A stretch of DNA of 64,000 nucleotides from Paraburkholderia dilworthii (GCF_000472525.1 NZ_AWZT01000001.1:626045-690044); one strand, 5' to 3'. Shown: positions 46,753 to 56,460, counted from the first letter of the stretch. Notes: generated from the sequence alone by a model not told the origin. Program-made: numbers and translations.

Positions 46753-48111
46753 ATGAACGACCGACACGCCGGATTCAGCAGAGCGCGCCCTGGCACACTC
46801 TCCACGATGCTCGCGCTGAGTCTCACTTTAGGTCTCGCGGCATGCGCGTCGAGTGCGGTGGACATCGGCGACACCGGGATGGGGCAGCATCCGGCACTGC
46901 CCGCGCCGCATACGTCACTGTTGCCGACCATCAATATCGCGCCCGTTCAGACGCGCGACAGCCAAAGCGCGCCGGTCGCGCCGCAAGGCTTTACGGTGAC
47001 GGCGTTCGCGAGCGGACTCGACCATCCGCGCTGGGTGTATGCGCTGCCGAACGGTGATCTGCTGGTCGCGGAGAGTAATGCGCCGGCCCAGCACGACGAG
47101 GACCAGGGCATCGTCGGCTGGATTCGCACGCAGGTGATGAAGCAGGTAATGAAGCGCGCGGGCGCGGGCGTGCCGAGCCCGGACCGGATCATGCTGCTGC
47201 GCGGCGAGGGCGGCACCGCGCAAAGCCGCAGCGTGTTCATCGCAGGACTTCATTCGCCGTTCGGCATGGCGCTCGTCGGCGATTATCTTTACGTGGCCGA
47301 CACCGACGCGCTCTTACGCTTTCCGTATCGCGCCGGCGACACGCAAATCACGGCGGCGGGCGAGAAGGTCGCCGATCTGCCTGCGGGGCCGATCAATCAT
47401 CATTGGACCAAGAATGTGGTGGCGAGCCGCGACGGACAGCGCCTGTATGTCACGGTCGGCTCGAACAGCAACGCCGCGGAAAACGGCATCGAAGCCGAAG
47501 AGGGCCGCGCGCTCATCCTCGAATTAACGCTTGCTACCGGGCGCTCGCGCGTGTTCGCGTCGGGCCTTCGCAATCCGAACGGGATGGCCTGGCAACCGGA
47601 CAGCGGTGCGCTCTGGGCCGCCGTGAACGAGCGCGACGAACTGGGCGACAATCTCGTGCCCGACTACATGACGGCGGTGAAAGACGGCGGCTTCTACGGA
47701 TTTCCCTATAGCTACTATGGCCAGCATGTCGATACGCGCGTGAAGCCGCAGCGGCCGGACAAGGTGGCCAGCGCGCTCGTGCCGGACTATGCGCTCGGCA
47801 ATCACACGGCGTCGCTCGGGCTCGCGTTCTATACCGGCAAGAGTTTTCCGCGGCAATACTGGGGCGGCGCATTCGTCGGGCAGCATGGGTCGTGGAATCG
47901 CCATGAGCACAGCGGCTATAAGGTCGTCTTCGTGCCGTTCGCCGATGGCCGGCCGGCGGGTATGCCGGAGACGTTTCTACGCGGTTTCCTGAGCGCGGAC
48001 GGGCATGCGTTGGGGCGACCGGTCGGCGTCGCTGTCGATAAGGCCGGCGCGTTATATGTAGCCGACGACGTCGGGAACGTGGTCTGGAAAGTGGTTTATA
48101 GCGGCACCTGA
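46753..48111 (+). CDS. PQQ-dependent sugar dehydrogenase-like lipoprotein (sorbosone type)
   Basis: 452 residues. A lipobox (LGLAAC, Cys about residue 33) marks a lipoprotein exported by Sec. The rest is a six-bladed beta-propeller of the glucose/sorbosone dehydrogenase family (Pfam GSDH-like): [28 protein letters not shown], and the [20 protein letters not shown] and [16 protein letters not shown] loops with the conserved Arg and His of the active site. Members oxidise aldoses outside the cytoplasm with PQQ. It follows the GH13 gene by 37 bases in the same direction and may be co-transcribed. Confidence 0.87.
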   Translation: MNDRHAGFSRARPGTLSTMLALSLTLGLAACASSAVDIGDTGMGQHPALPAPHTSLLPTINIAPVQTRDSQSAPVAPQGFTVTAFASGLDHPRWVYALPNGDLLVAESNAPAQHDEDQGIVGWIRTQVMKQVMKRAGAGVPSPDRIMLLRGEGGTAQSRSVFIAGLHSPFGMALVGDYLYVADTDALLRFPYRAGDTQITAAGEKVADLPAGPINHHWTKNVVASRDGQRLYVTVGSNSNAAENGIEAEEGRALILELTLATGRSRVFASGLRNPNGMAWQPDSGALWAAVNERDELGDNLVPDYMTAVKDGGFYGFPYSYYGQHVDTRVKPQRPDKVASALVPDYALGNHTASLGLAFYTGKSFPRQYWGGAFVGQHGSWNRHEHSGYKVVFVPFADGRPAGMPETFLRGFLSADGHALGRPVGVAVDKAGALYVADDVGNVVWKVVYSGT

Positions 48112-48272
48112 TGACGGAGTGTGGAATGCAACGCAAACGCGGCGCGTTCGAATAGCGGGTCGCGTAAAACGTCCTGCCGCGGCTTCTGAAAATTGCCCGG
48201 TAAAATGCTGCCCACTACCGATGGCGCGGAAGGCTCGGTCCCCGCCTGCTTACTTTGAATTTCGAGGCGTTC

Positions 48273-50072
48273 ATGTCGATGCAAACAGACACCGTCACCG
48301 ATGAACAGGTGGCTCACATTGCGGACCGCATGGTTGGCGAAGGCAAGAAGGTTTCCGCGCTGGCGGTCTGGGGCGAAATCCGCAGCGGTTCGATCGTCGC
48401 CGTCTCCGCAGCCTTGCAGCGCTGGCGTGAAGTGCGGGAGCCCGCTGCGGCGGCCGAACCTGTCATGACCGGCTTGCCGGACGACATCGCGCAGATCATG
48501 CTGAGCGCCGCAGGCAATGTGTGGACGAGCGCCCGCGAGGAAGCTGAGCGCGTCGTCAATCAGCGTCTTGCCGTTGTGAGCGAGCGCGCGGACGCGATCG
48601 CCGCCGAACGCGACGAGGCCTTCGCTGAATATCAGAACACACTGGCGGAAGCGGAGCTGGCGCGCGAGCGCGTCGCCACACTCACGAATGCGCTGAGCAT
48701 TTCCGAAGAGGCCGTGAATCGTCTCGCAACCGAACTGTCAGCGTTGCGGGATCGCGCGAAAGCCGCCGACGAGCGCGTCGCCGAACTGGAGGACCGCGCA
48801 GCGGCAGCCGAGGCGCGCGTAGCCCAAACCGAGGAGCGCGAAGCGGCGACTGAAGCGCGGATTGCGCAGGCCGACGAGCGGGCATCCACTGCCGAAGCGC
48901 GCGTCGCGCAGGCTGACGAGCAGGCGGCGGACGCACAGCGGCGCATCAGGGAAGCGGAGGAACGCGCGGCGGCGGCAGAGGCTCGCATTGCGCAGGAGGA
49001 GGAGCGCGCGTCGGCAGCAGAACTTCGAATCGCGGAGGCGAATGAACGCGCATCGGCGGCCGAAGCCAGGCTGCAAGCGGCGGAAACCTCGCTCAGCGAG
49101 GAAGGTCAGGCGCGCGAAGCCCTAAGCAGTGCAGCCGTCGCGAGGGATGATGAGATGGAGCGTCTTCGCGGGGAGCGAGATACCGCGCGCCACGAGGCGG
49201 CCGCTTTGAGCGAGGCCGGCGAGGCACACGCGCAGGAAGTGCGGCGATGGACGGACGAATCGAGCGCGGCGTCATCGCGTGCGCAAGACGCCGCGTTGCA
49301 GGCGAGCGAGAGCCTCGCGCAACTCGCGGCATTGCAGACCGAACTGGATCAGGCCCGCGCCGAGTTGACGGCGCAGCGCGAGACGAACGCGGCTCGCAGC
49401 GACGAAGCGGCGGCCGGGCGCAGCGAGGTCGAACGCCTACAGCACGAACTCGGCGCCGCGCGCGAACAGCTTGCCGCCATGAGCGAAGCGAATGCGGCGG
49501 CGACGACGGAGACGACCCGGCTCGCGCAGGACGCGTCGGCGGCGGCGGGCCGCGCCGAGGCGGCCGAACGGCGCGTCGCCGATCTGGAGCGCCAGCTTGC
49601 GGAACTCGAAACCGCGCACGCGCAACGGCTGGAACAGGCTCAGCAACAAGGTCGATTGCCGGATAGCCCGTCGCCGGATAGCCCGTCGCCGGAATTCGAG
49701 TCGAAGGAAGCGGTGATGGCCGACGAGATCGCGTCGCTACGCCGTCAGATGTCTAGCCAGGCGAAGGCGCACGAGAAGGCGTACAGCGAACTGCGCACGC
49801 TGGCCGAGCAGTGGATCGCACATGCGAAAGAACTCAAGCAGCGGCTCAGCGCGACCAATCAGAAAGTAACTTTTCTCGACGCGCGCAGCGCGGCCGAGGT
49901 CGCGCTTCTGCGCCGACTCTCGTCCGAACTGGAACGGCTGAAACCGGACCACGACCTGGTATCGCGCGATGCGCAGCAGAAACTGATCAGCGCCGCGCTC
50001 GCCGAACGTCTCGAACAGAAGGGCTATCGTTACGATCCGGCAACCGCGGTGATGTCCAAAATCGAAGCTTGA
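48273..50072 (+). CDS. KfrA-like DNA-binding coiled-coil protein
   Basis: 599 residues. The first 100 or so resemble the KfrA N-terminal domain (VTDEQVAHIADRMVGEGKKV, WGEIRSGS, LQRWRE), which binds DNA in plasmid partition proteins. The remainder (about 95-530) is a long alpha-helical coiled coil, including eight perfect 14-residue repeats (see repeat at 48756). A short Pro/Ser insertion (PDSPSPDSPSP, a 15-bp unit doubled at 49661-49690) precedes a second coil to about residue 550. ATG 48273 follows GAGGCG; ATG 48279 is close. KfrA genes are usually on plasmids; here the context is chromosomal. A structural role on DNA is likely. Confidence 0.85.
   Translation: MSMQTDTVTDEQVAHIADRMVGEGKKVSALAVWGEIRSGSIVAVSAALQRWREVREPAAAAEPVMTGLPDDIAQIMLSAAGNVWTSAREEAERVVNQRLAVVSERADAIAAERDEAFAEYQNTLAEAELARERVATLTNALSISEEAVNRLATELSALRDRAKAADERVAELEDRAAAAEARVAQTEEREAATEARIAQADERASTAEARVAQADEQAADAQRRIREAEERAAAAEARIAQEEERASAAELRIAEANERASAAEARLQAAETSLSEEGQAREALSSAAVARDDEMERLRGERDTARHEAAALSEAGEAHAQEVRRWTDESSAASSRAQDAALQASESLAQLAALQTELDQARAELTAQRETNAARSDEAAAGRSEVERLQHELGAAREQLAAMSEANAAATTETTRLAQDASAAAGRAEAAERRVADLERQLAELETAHAQRLEQAQQQGRLPDSPSPDSPSPEFESKEAVMADEIASLRRQMSSQAKAHEKAYSELRTLAEQWIAHAKELKQRLSATNQKVTFLDARSAAEVALLRRLSSELERLKPDHDLVSRDAQQKLISAALAERLEQKGYRYDPATAVMSKIEA
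48756..49091 (+). repeat. Eight in-frame 42-bp repeats in the KfrA-like gene
   Basis: Eight tandem units of 42 bp encode 14-residue blocks, each two heptads, with consensus A-x-x-A-E-A-R-(I/V)-A-Q-x-(D/E)-E-R. They start at 48756 and run without a break to 49091. The blocks fix the phase of the coiled coil. Unit number may vary between strains. Confidence 0.88.
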
Positions 50073-50273
50073 CGCCTTTGGCCTCTGTGCGGGTTGCGCT
50101 GCACGTTACCCATCGGCGCTCTGGCGCACAGGCGCTCAGGCGAGCGATCGCGTGAGCGTGACCGGCGGAATCGGGGGCGAGTCGAATCGCAAGTTGCGGT
50201 CCGCAACGAGGATGCCGAAGGGCCGAGGTGTCTGCGGTGCGCGCGGTTTGTTCGCCGTTTGTTCGCAGTTTCG

Positions 50274-50576
50274 TTATAACGGCTTCGGCGCCGAGCCTTC
50301 GTCGTCGACACTATGGCTGCCCGCTCCCGGCGGCGAGATCGTGTCGCGCAATTGCGTCTCTTTCGGATCCTTCGGCACGACCTTGTCAGCATCGGCTTCG
50401 TCGATTGTGTCGAGCTGATTGCCGCCCGGCGTGCGCGGCGTGCCCGGTGTCGGCGATGGAATCGGTCTGGGCTGAGCCGGCCCCGGCCCGGACAAGCCCT
50501 CTTGCGAAGGCGTCGACGGCGAGGGCGGCGTGGCGGGATCGTTATTCGAAGAAGAGGAATCTTGCTGCCCGGTCAT
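50274..50576 (-). CDS. Small Pro/Ser-rich protein
   Basis: A 100-residue, low-complexity protein: Gln/Ser/Asn-rich start, a Pro-rich middle (PAQPRPIPSPTPGTPRTP), then an acidic end (ADADKVVPKDPKET and SVDDEGS). No signal peptide or membrane segment. AGGAGA seven bases before the ATG gives good support for translation. Likely disordered; function unknown. Similar short proteins are common near stress genes in Burkholderiaceae. Confidence 0.7.
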   Translation of the reverse strand: MTGQQDSSSSNNDPATPPSPSTPSQEGLSGPGPAQPRPIPSPTPGTPRTPGGNQLDTIDEADADKVVPKDPKETQLRDTISPPGAGSHSVDDEGSAPKPL

Positions 50577-50698
50577 GGGTTATCTCCTGGGTGAGGTCGT
50601 GGCGCGAAGGCCATGTGGTGCAATGCGTACGACAAGCGCAGCACGCGCCGTTCCATCGGACCGTGCTTTCACGATTGCCTACGCCTGGATGCCGGCCT

Positions 50699-51475
50699 TC
50701 AGCGCAACACACGCGCGACTAGCGGCAGATGATCCGACGCGACGCGCGCCGGCTCGCTCCGATCCACCTCGATATCGACGAGGCGCGCGGCCGGATGCAC
50801 CCACACGCGGTCCAGTGCGAAAGCCGGAAAGCGCGACGGAAACGTGCGTGGCGCAGCCACCCGGCCAAAGCGCGTGAGCAGCGCGCGCAGCGGCCATCCC
50901 CAGACGAACCATTCGTTCAGATCGCCGAGCAGGATCACGGGAAGATCGGGCGTATCGAACGCCTCGAGCAGCAGCCGCACCTGCGCGCGGCGTTCGCGCG
51001 CCGACAGGCCCAGATGCGTCGCGACAATCCGCATCACGCCATTGCCGGTGTCGATATCGACGTCGAGTGCACCGCGCGCTTCGCGGCTACCGAACGACAG
51101 GTCCAGCGTGCGCACCGCGCGCACCGGCAGATTCGTCAGCACCGCGTTGCCGTAGCGCCGGTCCGGACGGTCGAGCGTCGGGCCCGGAACCGCATGCATG
51201 CCCGTCAGGTCCTGCAATTCGCCCAGCACGTCGATGCTCGCCGCGCCGCCGAGCGGCACTTCCTGCAATGCGACGACATCGGCCTTTAGCGCCGCGATCA
51301 CCTGAGCGATGCGGGCCGCCGAACGTTTGCCGTCCGTGCCCACCGCGCCGTGAATGTTGTACGTGACGATGCGCAGCGGCTCACCCGCGTGGTTTGCATG
51401 GGCCGGTCGCGTTCGCGCGCGCGGCGCGGGCTGTGCTTCGTCCAGCGTCAAGGTCTCGTTCGCGCGCCCGCTCAT
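50699..51475 (-). CDS. Endonuclease/exonuclease/phosphatase-family protein
   Basis: 258 residues of the EEP fold (as in exonuclease III and DNase I). Key residues are in TYNIHGAVG (Asn), VVALQEV (Glu), the THLGLSARERR segment (His), VILLGDLNEW (Asp-x-Asn) and SDHLPLVARV (Asp-His). Members cut nucleic acids or phosphate esters. It overlaps the end of the phospholipase D gene by four bases (ATGA), so the two are made together. This EEP-PLD pairing recurs in proteobacteria; its task is unknown, though membrane lipid or DNA processing have been suggested. Confidence 0.88.
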   Translation of the reverse strand: MSGRANETLTLDEAQPAPRARTRPAHANHAGEPLRIVTYNIHGAVGTDGKRSAARIAQVIAALKADVVALQEVPLGGAASIDVLGELQDLTGMHAVPGPTLDRPDRRYGNAVLTNLPVRAVRTLDLSFGSREARGALDVDIDTGNGVMRIVATHLGLSARERRAQVRLLLEAFDTPDLPVILLGDLNEWFVWGWPLRALLTRFGRVAAPRTFPSRFPAFALDRVWVHPAARLVDIEVDRSEPARVASDHLPLVARVLR

Positions 51476-53676
51476 TGCCGCCTCACCAGCATGCGCCTCA
51501 ACACAAGGGACATGGAAACGAGCGCCACGCCGATTGCCGCGACCAGCAGCAACGAAAAAGGCGTCGGATGCGTGAGCGCCGCGACGAGTTGACGGGCGAA
51601 CGTTGTCGCGAGCACGACGCCCGGCGCCATGCCGAGCGCCGTGCCCACCATGAAATCCCAGAAGCGGATATGCGATGCGCCCGCGGCGAGGTTCACAATC
51701 GAGAAGGGCGCGACCGGCACGAGCCGCAGCACAATGACCGCGACGAGCCCTTTGCTGCGCAGCCGTTCGCTGAGCTGGTTCAATCTTGCACCCGCCAGTT
51801 CCCGCACGGCGTCGCGGCCAAGCCACGCACCGGCGGCCCAACCCACCGCCGCGGCGATCAGCGTACCTGCGAGCGCGTACGCGGCTCCGGCTATTGCACC
51901 GAACACGAGCCCCGTTACCGCGATCAGCAAAGTCACGGGCACCGACAGCAGCGCGGCGACCGCGTACATTGCCACCACCGCAATCGGACCGAAATGCGTG
52001 GCGGCGAGCCGTTGCGTTTCGGCGCTCAGCTTTGCGAAGCTCAACTCGTGGCCGAACGGCGTGAAACGCCAGACAATCGTCAGCGCGACGACGCCCAGCG
52101 CGAGCGCGCCGAGCACCAGAAGTTTCGCAACGACCGGACGATGCGTGGGCTCGGGCAAGAACTGCGCGAGCAGTTCATTGGCCGCAATCGGCGCTTCCGG
52201 ATCGAGAACGTGAACGCGGTCGGCGATGTCGCGCAGTTCGGGCGGAACCTCCGGCGTCAACGTTTCGAGCGTGCGCGCCGAGTCTCCTTTAAGGCTCGCA
52301 ATGGCCGCGTTGAGACGGCCATGCAGCGCGAGCGCTCGCTTGACGTCGGCTTCGCTCGAATCGAGATGTTCGGCGAGCAGGCGGTTGCGAATGCGTGCAA
52401 TTGCCGCTTGCCGGTCGGGATTGTCGCGCGCGTCGATGACGATGCAGCACTCCGAGTCCAGCACCATCGAACGATTGTTCAGGTTGGCGCTGCCGATCAC
52501 GAGCAAGCGCTCGTCTACAATCATCATCTTGCTGTGCACGTTCACGAACTGGCCGTTCGGGGCGTCGACAGCGGGCGCATACATTGCATAACGGCCGTTG
52601 CTGTCGGCGGCTTTGAGCAGCTCGTGCAGACGGGCGCGCAGCACGCCCATTGTCGCTTCCTGGAGCCAGCCGCTTTGCCGGTAAGGGCACACCACGGAGA
52701 GGTCGGGGCCGTCTTGTTCCGCGATACGTTTTTGCAGCGCCGAGCCCACCGAATTCGCCGTGAAGTACTGGTTCTCGATATAGATGTTGCGGCGCGCGGC
52801 GGCCACGGCGGCGAGGTGCAGCGCCTTTACCTGCTGGATCGCCGGTCTGCCGTCGTAGGCGGGCTCGGTAAGCGAGATGCCGAGCTCGACATCGGCGAAA
52901 TCGGGCTCGATGCCCGACGGCCACAAATCCGTGCGCGGCGGCGGCTTGCCGTTGAACGGCCGGCCGGCCTTGCCGCTGCGGCGCGAACGGCGCCAGCGCT
53001 CGCGAGCCAGATGCGCGATGGCCGCCGCCGCGGGGCCGTCGAACATCAGTTGCGCGTCATGCATCGGCTCGTAACTCGTCTTGCCGAGATTCTTGCGCAG
53101 CGGATCGCCGGGTCGGTGCTCGGGCGTGTCCCACCGCGAGCCGGTGAGATCGATGCCGCCGGTGAACGCGAGGCTGTCGTCGATCACGACGATTTTCTGG
53201 TGATGCGACGCGCCCAGCGGATGACGGCCGTCGAGCCGGAACGAGAGGCGCCGGTGCGCGTGCCATGCCGGCTTGTACGACGGCAGCCATTCGCGCTCGA
53301 ACGCGTACAGCATCGCGAAATCCCAGCCCAGCAGATAGATGCGCAACTGCGGATTCGCGTCGAGCACCGCGCACAGGAACTCGGAGAGCTTCGGGGGAAA
53401 GCCGTCGTTGACGCCGCCGGGAACCAGTTCGATACGGCTGTCGATATCCCATCCGAGGATGAAGATCGAATGGCGCGCGCGCGGAATCATCTCGCGCAAT
53501 ACCGCGTAGTAGGAGGCCGCGTCGATCAGCACGCTCGCGCGGTGCGCCTTCAGTATCCATTCGCAGGTCGAGCGAGTGTCCATTACCTCGCCGTTGTGGG
53601 CGACAGGCGGCGCGTCGGCGGTGTCGCGCGACGGCGGATCGAGCAATTCGGATTGCATCGGGTCAGTTCGACTCAT
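51472..53676 (-). CDS. Phospholipase D-family enzyme fused to VTT membrane domain
   Basis: 734 residues. Two HKD motifs mark a phospholipase D/cardiolipin-synthase-type enzyme: HHQKIVVIDD (His near residue 158) and VHSKMMIVDE (near 379). From about residue 525 the protein has a membrane domain of the VTT/DedA (SNARE-associated) family: several helices, the re-entrant SVPVTLLIAVTGLVFGAI and the motif LRLVPVAPFSIVNLAAG. Fusion of PLD with VTT suggests lipid headgroup chemistry at the inner membrane. The ATG at 53676 starts 76 residues inside the open frame, where homology begins. Operon with the EEP gene. Confidence 0.9.
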   Translation of the reverse strand: MSRTDPMQSELLDPPSRDTADAPPVAHNGEVMDTRSTCEWILKAHRASVLIDAASYYAVLREMIPRARHSIFILGWDIDSRIELVPGGVNDGFPPKLSEFLCAVLDANPQLRIYLLGWDFAMLYAFEREWLPSYKPAWHAHRRLSFRLDGRHPLGASHHQKIVVIDDSLAFTGGIDLTGSRWDTPEHRPGDPLRKNLGKTSYEPMHDAQLMFDGPAAAAIAHLARERWRRSRRSGKAGRPFNGKPPPRTDLWPSGIEPDFADVELGISLTEPAYDGRPAIQQVKALHLAAVAAARRNIYIENQYFTANSVGSALQKRIAEQDGPDLSVVCPYRQSGWLQEATMGVLRARLHELLKAADSNGRYAMYAPAVDAPNGQFVNVHSKMMIVDERLLVIGSANLNNRSMVLDSECCIVIDARDNPDRQAAIARIRNRLLAEHLDSSEADVKRALALHGRLNAAIASLKGDSARTLETLTPEVPPELRDIADRVHVLDPEAPIAANELLAQFLPEPTHRPVVAKLLVLGALALGVVALTIVWRFTPFGHELSFAKLSAETQRLAATHFGPIAVVAMYAVAALLSVPVTLLIAVTGLVFGAIAGAAYALAGTLIAAAVGWAAGAWLGRDAVRELAGARLNQLSERLRSKGLVAVIVLRLVPVAPFSIVNLAAGASHIRFWDFMVGTALGMAPGVVLATTFARQLVAALTHPTPFSLLLVAAIGVALVSMSLVLRRMLVRRQ

Positions 53677-53923
53677 AGAGGTCCATGCGACAGTCAGTGG
53701 CAAACAGGGATGCAAGGGGCATTCCACGGCTGGGCGGCGCGCCGCGGTCGCGAGTGCGAAATCGCTTATCGCTTTGAAAACGACTGGCGCGTGTAGTTGC
53801 TCTACGCCGTTTGAAATTTTGGCAGACGTATGGCGCTTATCGTCGGGCAAGCCGCGCTGGCGCCCGTGGCGCAGGAGGCATGCGCTTTGCACTGCACAAA
53901 GCATCCGGTTTCAGGAGCGGTTC

Positions 53924-55171
53924 ATGAATTCGAACGCCGCGCGGCTTGCCGCGCAAAGTTGCGGAAACCTGCATAGACACGCGCACGGCTTTGCGACAAG
54001 GCTCGTTTGGGCTGCGCTATTCGCGGCATCGTGCCCGTCGTTCGCGGGCTCGCTGACTCAAGCGCCGTATGGCGTCACTGCGGACGGTCATACCGTAACC
54101 CGTTACACGCTGACGAACGCGCATGGCATGACGGTCAGTTTTCTGAGCTACGGCGGGATCATCAGCGAGATTCGCACCCCGGACCGTCATGGCCGCATGG
54201 CGAATATCGTTCTCGGCTTCCGCAGTCTTGCCGACTATGAAAAGTTCAACGGCAACATCCATTTCGGCGCACTGATTGGACGCTACGCGAATCGCATTGC
54301 CGGCGGACGCTTCGTGCTCGACGGTCATACGTGGACGCTGCCCACCAACGATCCGCCGAATACGCTGCACGGCGGTCCGTCGAGTTTCGATGCGAAGGTG
54401 TGGACCGTGAAGCCGGTGAACTCGTCGAACGGCGCGAGTGCCGAACTGAGTTATGTGAGCCCCGATGGCGAGAACGGTTTTCCGGGCACGCTAAGCACGC
54501 ATGTGACCTACACGCTAACGGACGACGACGTGTTCCACATCGACTACCGCGCGAGCACAGACAAGCCGACCGTGGTCAACCTCACCAATCACTCGTATTT
54601 CAATCTGGCGGGCGAGGGCAGCGGCAGCATCGAGCGGCAGACCATCCAGATCGCTGCTTCGCGTTATACGCCGACCGATTCGACGTCGATACCGACCGGC
54701 GAACTGGCGAGCGTTGCGGGAACGCCGATGGACTTGCGCAAACCAACCGTTATCGGCGAGCGGCTGCGCTCATCGTTCAACCAACTGGTCTATGCGCACG
54801 GCTTTGATCAGAATTGGGTGCTCGATGAGCAGGCTAATGCGGAAAACGCGGCGGAGAAGTCGATAAACAAGTCGGCAAACACGACGCCGCGCTTCGCTGC
54901 CCGCGCGGCCGATCCGGCGAGCGGCCGCGTGCTCGAACTCTATACGACGCAGCCCGGCCTGCAGTTTTATACCGCTAACGGTCTGAACGGCAGCGTGGTC
55001 GGCACATCGGGCACAACGTACCGTCAGGGCGACGCATTCGCGTTGGAAGCCGAACATTTCCCCGATTCCCCCAACCAGCCGTCGTTTCCGTCGACCGTGC
55101 TGAGGCCCGGCGAGACGTTGCACCAGATCACCGAGTGGCGTTTCAGAACGCTAGCGGGCGCCGGCAAGTGA
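53924..55171 (+). CDS. galM: Secreted aldose 1-epimerase
   Basis: 415 residues. A signal peptide covers about residues 1-42 (Arg-rich then LVWAALFAASCPSFAG). The rest is the GalM fold: SYGGIISEI, GRYANRIAGG, TLHGG (active-site His), VNLTNHSYFN (second His) and a late catalytic Glu in FALEAEHFPDS. It interconverts alpha and beta anomers of aldoses, here in the periplasm, before uptake or oxidation. A Thr/Ala-rich insertion (about residues 300-330) is unusual. AGGAG eight bases before the ATG fixes the start. The nearby PQQ sugar dehydrogenase at 46753 could use its products. Confidence 0.9.
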   Translation: MNSNAARLAAQSCGNLHRHAHGFATRLVWAALFAASCPSFAGSLTQAPYGVTADGHTVTRYTLTNAHGMTVSFLSYGGIISEIRTPDRHGRMANIVLGFRSLADYEKFNGNIHFGALIGRYANRIAGGRFVLDGHTWTLPTNDPPNTLHGGPSSFDAKVWTVKPVNSSNGASAELSYVSPDGENGFPGTLSTHVTYTLTDDDVFHIDYRASTDKPTVVNLTNHSYFNLAGEGSGSIERQTIQIAASRYTPTDSTSIPTGELASVAGTPMDLRKPTVIGERLRSSFNQLVYAHGFDQNWVLDEQANAENAAEKSINKSANTTPRFAARAADPASGRVLELYTTQPGLQFYTANGLNGSVVGTSGTTYRQGDAFALEAEHFPDSPNQPSFPSTVLRPGETLHQITEWRFRTLAGAGK

Positions 55172-55448
55172 GCGCCGGCCGGCGAGACGCCCCGCCTGAA
55201 GGGTGCCAGCCTGATAACACGACTGCGTGCCGCTCGTCTGAGAGATCACGGATAACGGCCGCCAGCCGTCGCGCCCCGCATGCTTCGACGCGAGCGTCAG
55301 CAAGCCTTCCTGGTCTGCGATCACCTAATCGGCGAGATGCGGATCAGACTAACGGCCGCTTACAAAGCACTCGATGCAAGGTTGCGAGCGCGGCACGCGT
55401 TATGCGAACTGTCCAGACGAAGCTTTTCCAACTGGCAAGGAGATGAAT

Positions 55449-55682
55449 ATGGCTCAGCATCCGGCTCGTTCGCAGAACCACCGTCATCCCGACGAACCGC
55501 GCCTGGAAGAAATTGCACGTGCGCTCGAAGGCGCCAAGTTTCCGACCACGCGTGACAAACTGGTCGAGTTCGCGCAGCGCAAGGGCGCGGACGGCGAAGT
55601 CCTAGCCGTGCTCAAGCGGATGGGCGATCGAAACTTCGACAGCGTCTCGGCTGTCGTTCGCGAGGCATCGAACGTCGAATAG
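55449..55682 (+). CDS. DUF2795 protein
   Basis: A 77-residue protein with a His/Arg-rich start and a DUF2795-like body: ALEGAKFPTTRDKLVEFAQRKGADGEVLAVLKRMGDRNF. The family is small, hydrophilic and of unknown function, common in actinobacteria and proteobacteria and often grouped with stress proteins. ATG 55449 has AAGGAG seven bases upstream, which decides it over the ATG at 55443. Confidence 0.8.
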   Translation: MAQHPARSQNHRHPDEPRLEEIARALEGAKFPTTRDKLVEFAQRKGADGEVLAVLKRMGDRNFDSVSAVVREASNVE

Positions 55683-55752
55683 CGCGGCGGCCAGGCCGTT
55701 ATCAGATCGCGGCGCTTGCGCAGGCTTCGTCATGCAATGGCGCGAACCGGCG

Positions 55753-55781
55753 AACTGGGCTTCCGATCTCGAAGCCCAGTT
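55753..55781. terminator. Perfect 11-bp hairpin between convergent genes
   Basis: AACTGGGCTTC (55753-55763) and GAAGCCCAGTT (55771-55781) form a perfect 11-bp stem with a 7-base loop. It lies between the ends of the DUF2795 gene and the convergent membrane gene, directly beside the latter's stop. There is no T-run. It probably acts for both strands. Confidence 0.7.
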
Positions 55782-55782
55782 G

Positions 55783-56460
55783 TCACGACCGGAGGAAATC
55801 GCCGGAATTGAGCACCAGCGCAAGCGCGCCAACGAGGATGAAACTGACGGCCCACACGGCATCGAGATTGAACCAGCTTCGCGACACGAATTTCAGCCCC
55901 AGATAACGGTAGACCAGCCACGCGACCAGTCCGCCCGCGAGCACCATCGCGCCGGCATGCACGCCGGAGACCAGCAAGGCCATGCCAAAGCGCGCCTCCA
56001 TCAATTTTTGCGCTGCCTGGTGCGCGCGGTCAGCGTCGTCGGCGCGGCAAAGGCCCAGGTAAATCGGCACGAGCATCAGCCCCGCGCCGTGTGCAATCGC
56101 TATCGCGAAGGACCATAGCGCGAGCCGCGATGGCGCGATCCGTGCGAGCGCACGCGGATGACGCCGCCAGAGCAGCAGAAATACGCCGAAGGCGATAACG
56201 AGCGCGCTCGCGCCCGCCTGGATCTCACGCTGCCATGCCAGCACGACCGCGAGCATCGCAAACGGCAACACCACCAGGAAGATCGCCAGCACGTGTCCGG
56301 CCGCGAGATAAAAAAGGGCGGTGAACAGCGCGCGCGCCCGTCGTTGCATCAATGCGTTCGATACGGCAAGCGGCCAGCCCATGGCCGGATTGGCGCCGTG
56401 ATAGCAGCCGCTTGCGACGACCGCGAGCCAGAGGCCGGTCTGCGACCAACCGCCGCTCAA
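55783..56460 (-). CDS. Membrane protein paired with methanethiol oxidase
   Basis: 225 residues with about seven hydrophobic segments. The start GCYHGANPAMGWPLAV carries a His in a loop between helices 1 and 2, and a second His lies in ALAIAHGAGLML, so it may bind a metal. This type of protein often neighbours selenium-binding/methanethiol oxidase genes. Its ATG overlaps the upstream mtoX stop (ATGA), so the two are translated together. It may serve copper or methanethiol handling, but that is inference; no transport signature is recognised. A hairpin follows its stop. Confidence 0.75.
   Translation of the reverse strand: MSGGWSQTGLWLAVVASGCYHGANPAMGWPLAVSNALMQRRARALFTALFYLAAGHVLAIFLVVLPFAMLAVVLAWQREIQAGASALVIAFGVFLLLWRRHPRALARIAPSRLALWSFAIAIAHGAGLMLVPIYLGLCRADDADRAHQAAQKLMEARFGMALLVSGVHAGAMVLAGGLVAWLVYRYLGLKFVSRSWFNLDAVWAVSFILVGALALVLNSGDFLRS

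Noticed and set aside
51394..53796. 800-residue plus-strand frame
   Set aside because: Antisense to the EEP-PLD operon, Arg/His/Gln-rich and irregular; a typical high-GC shadow frame.
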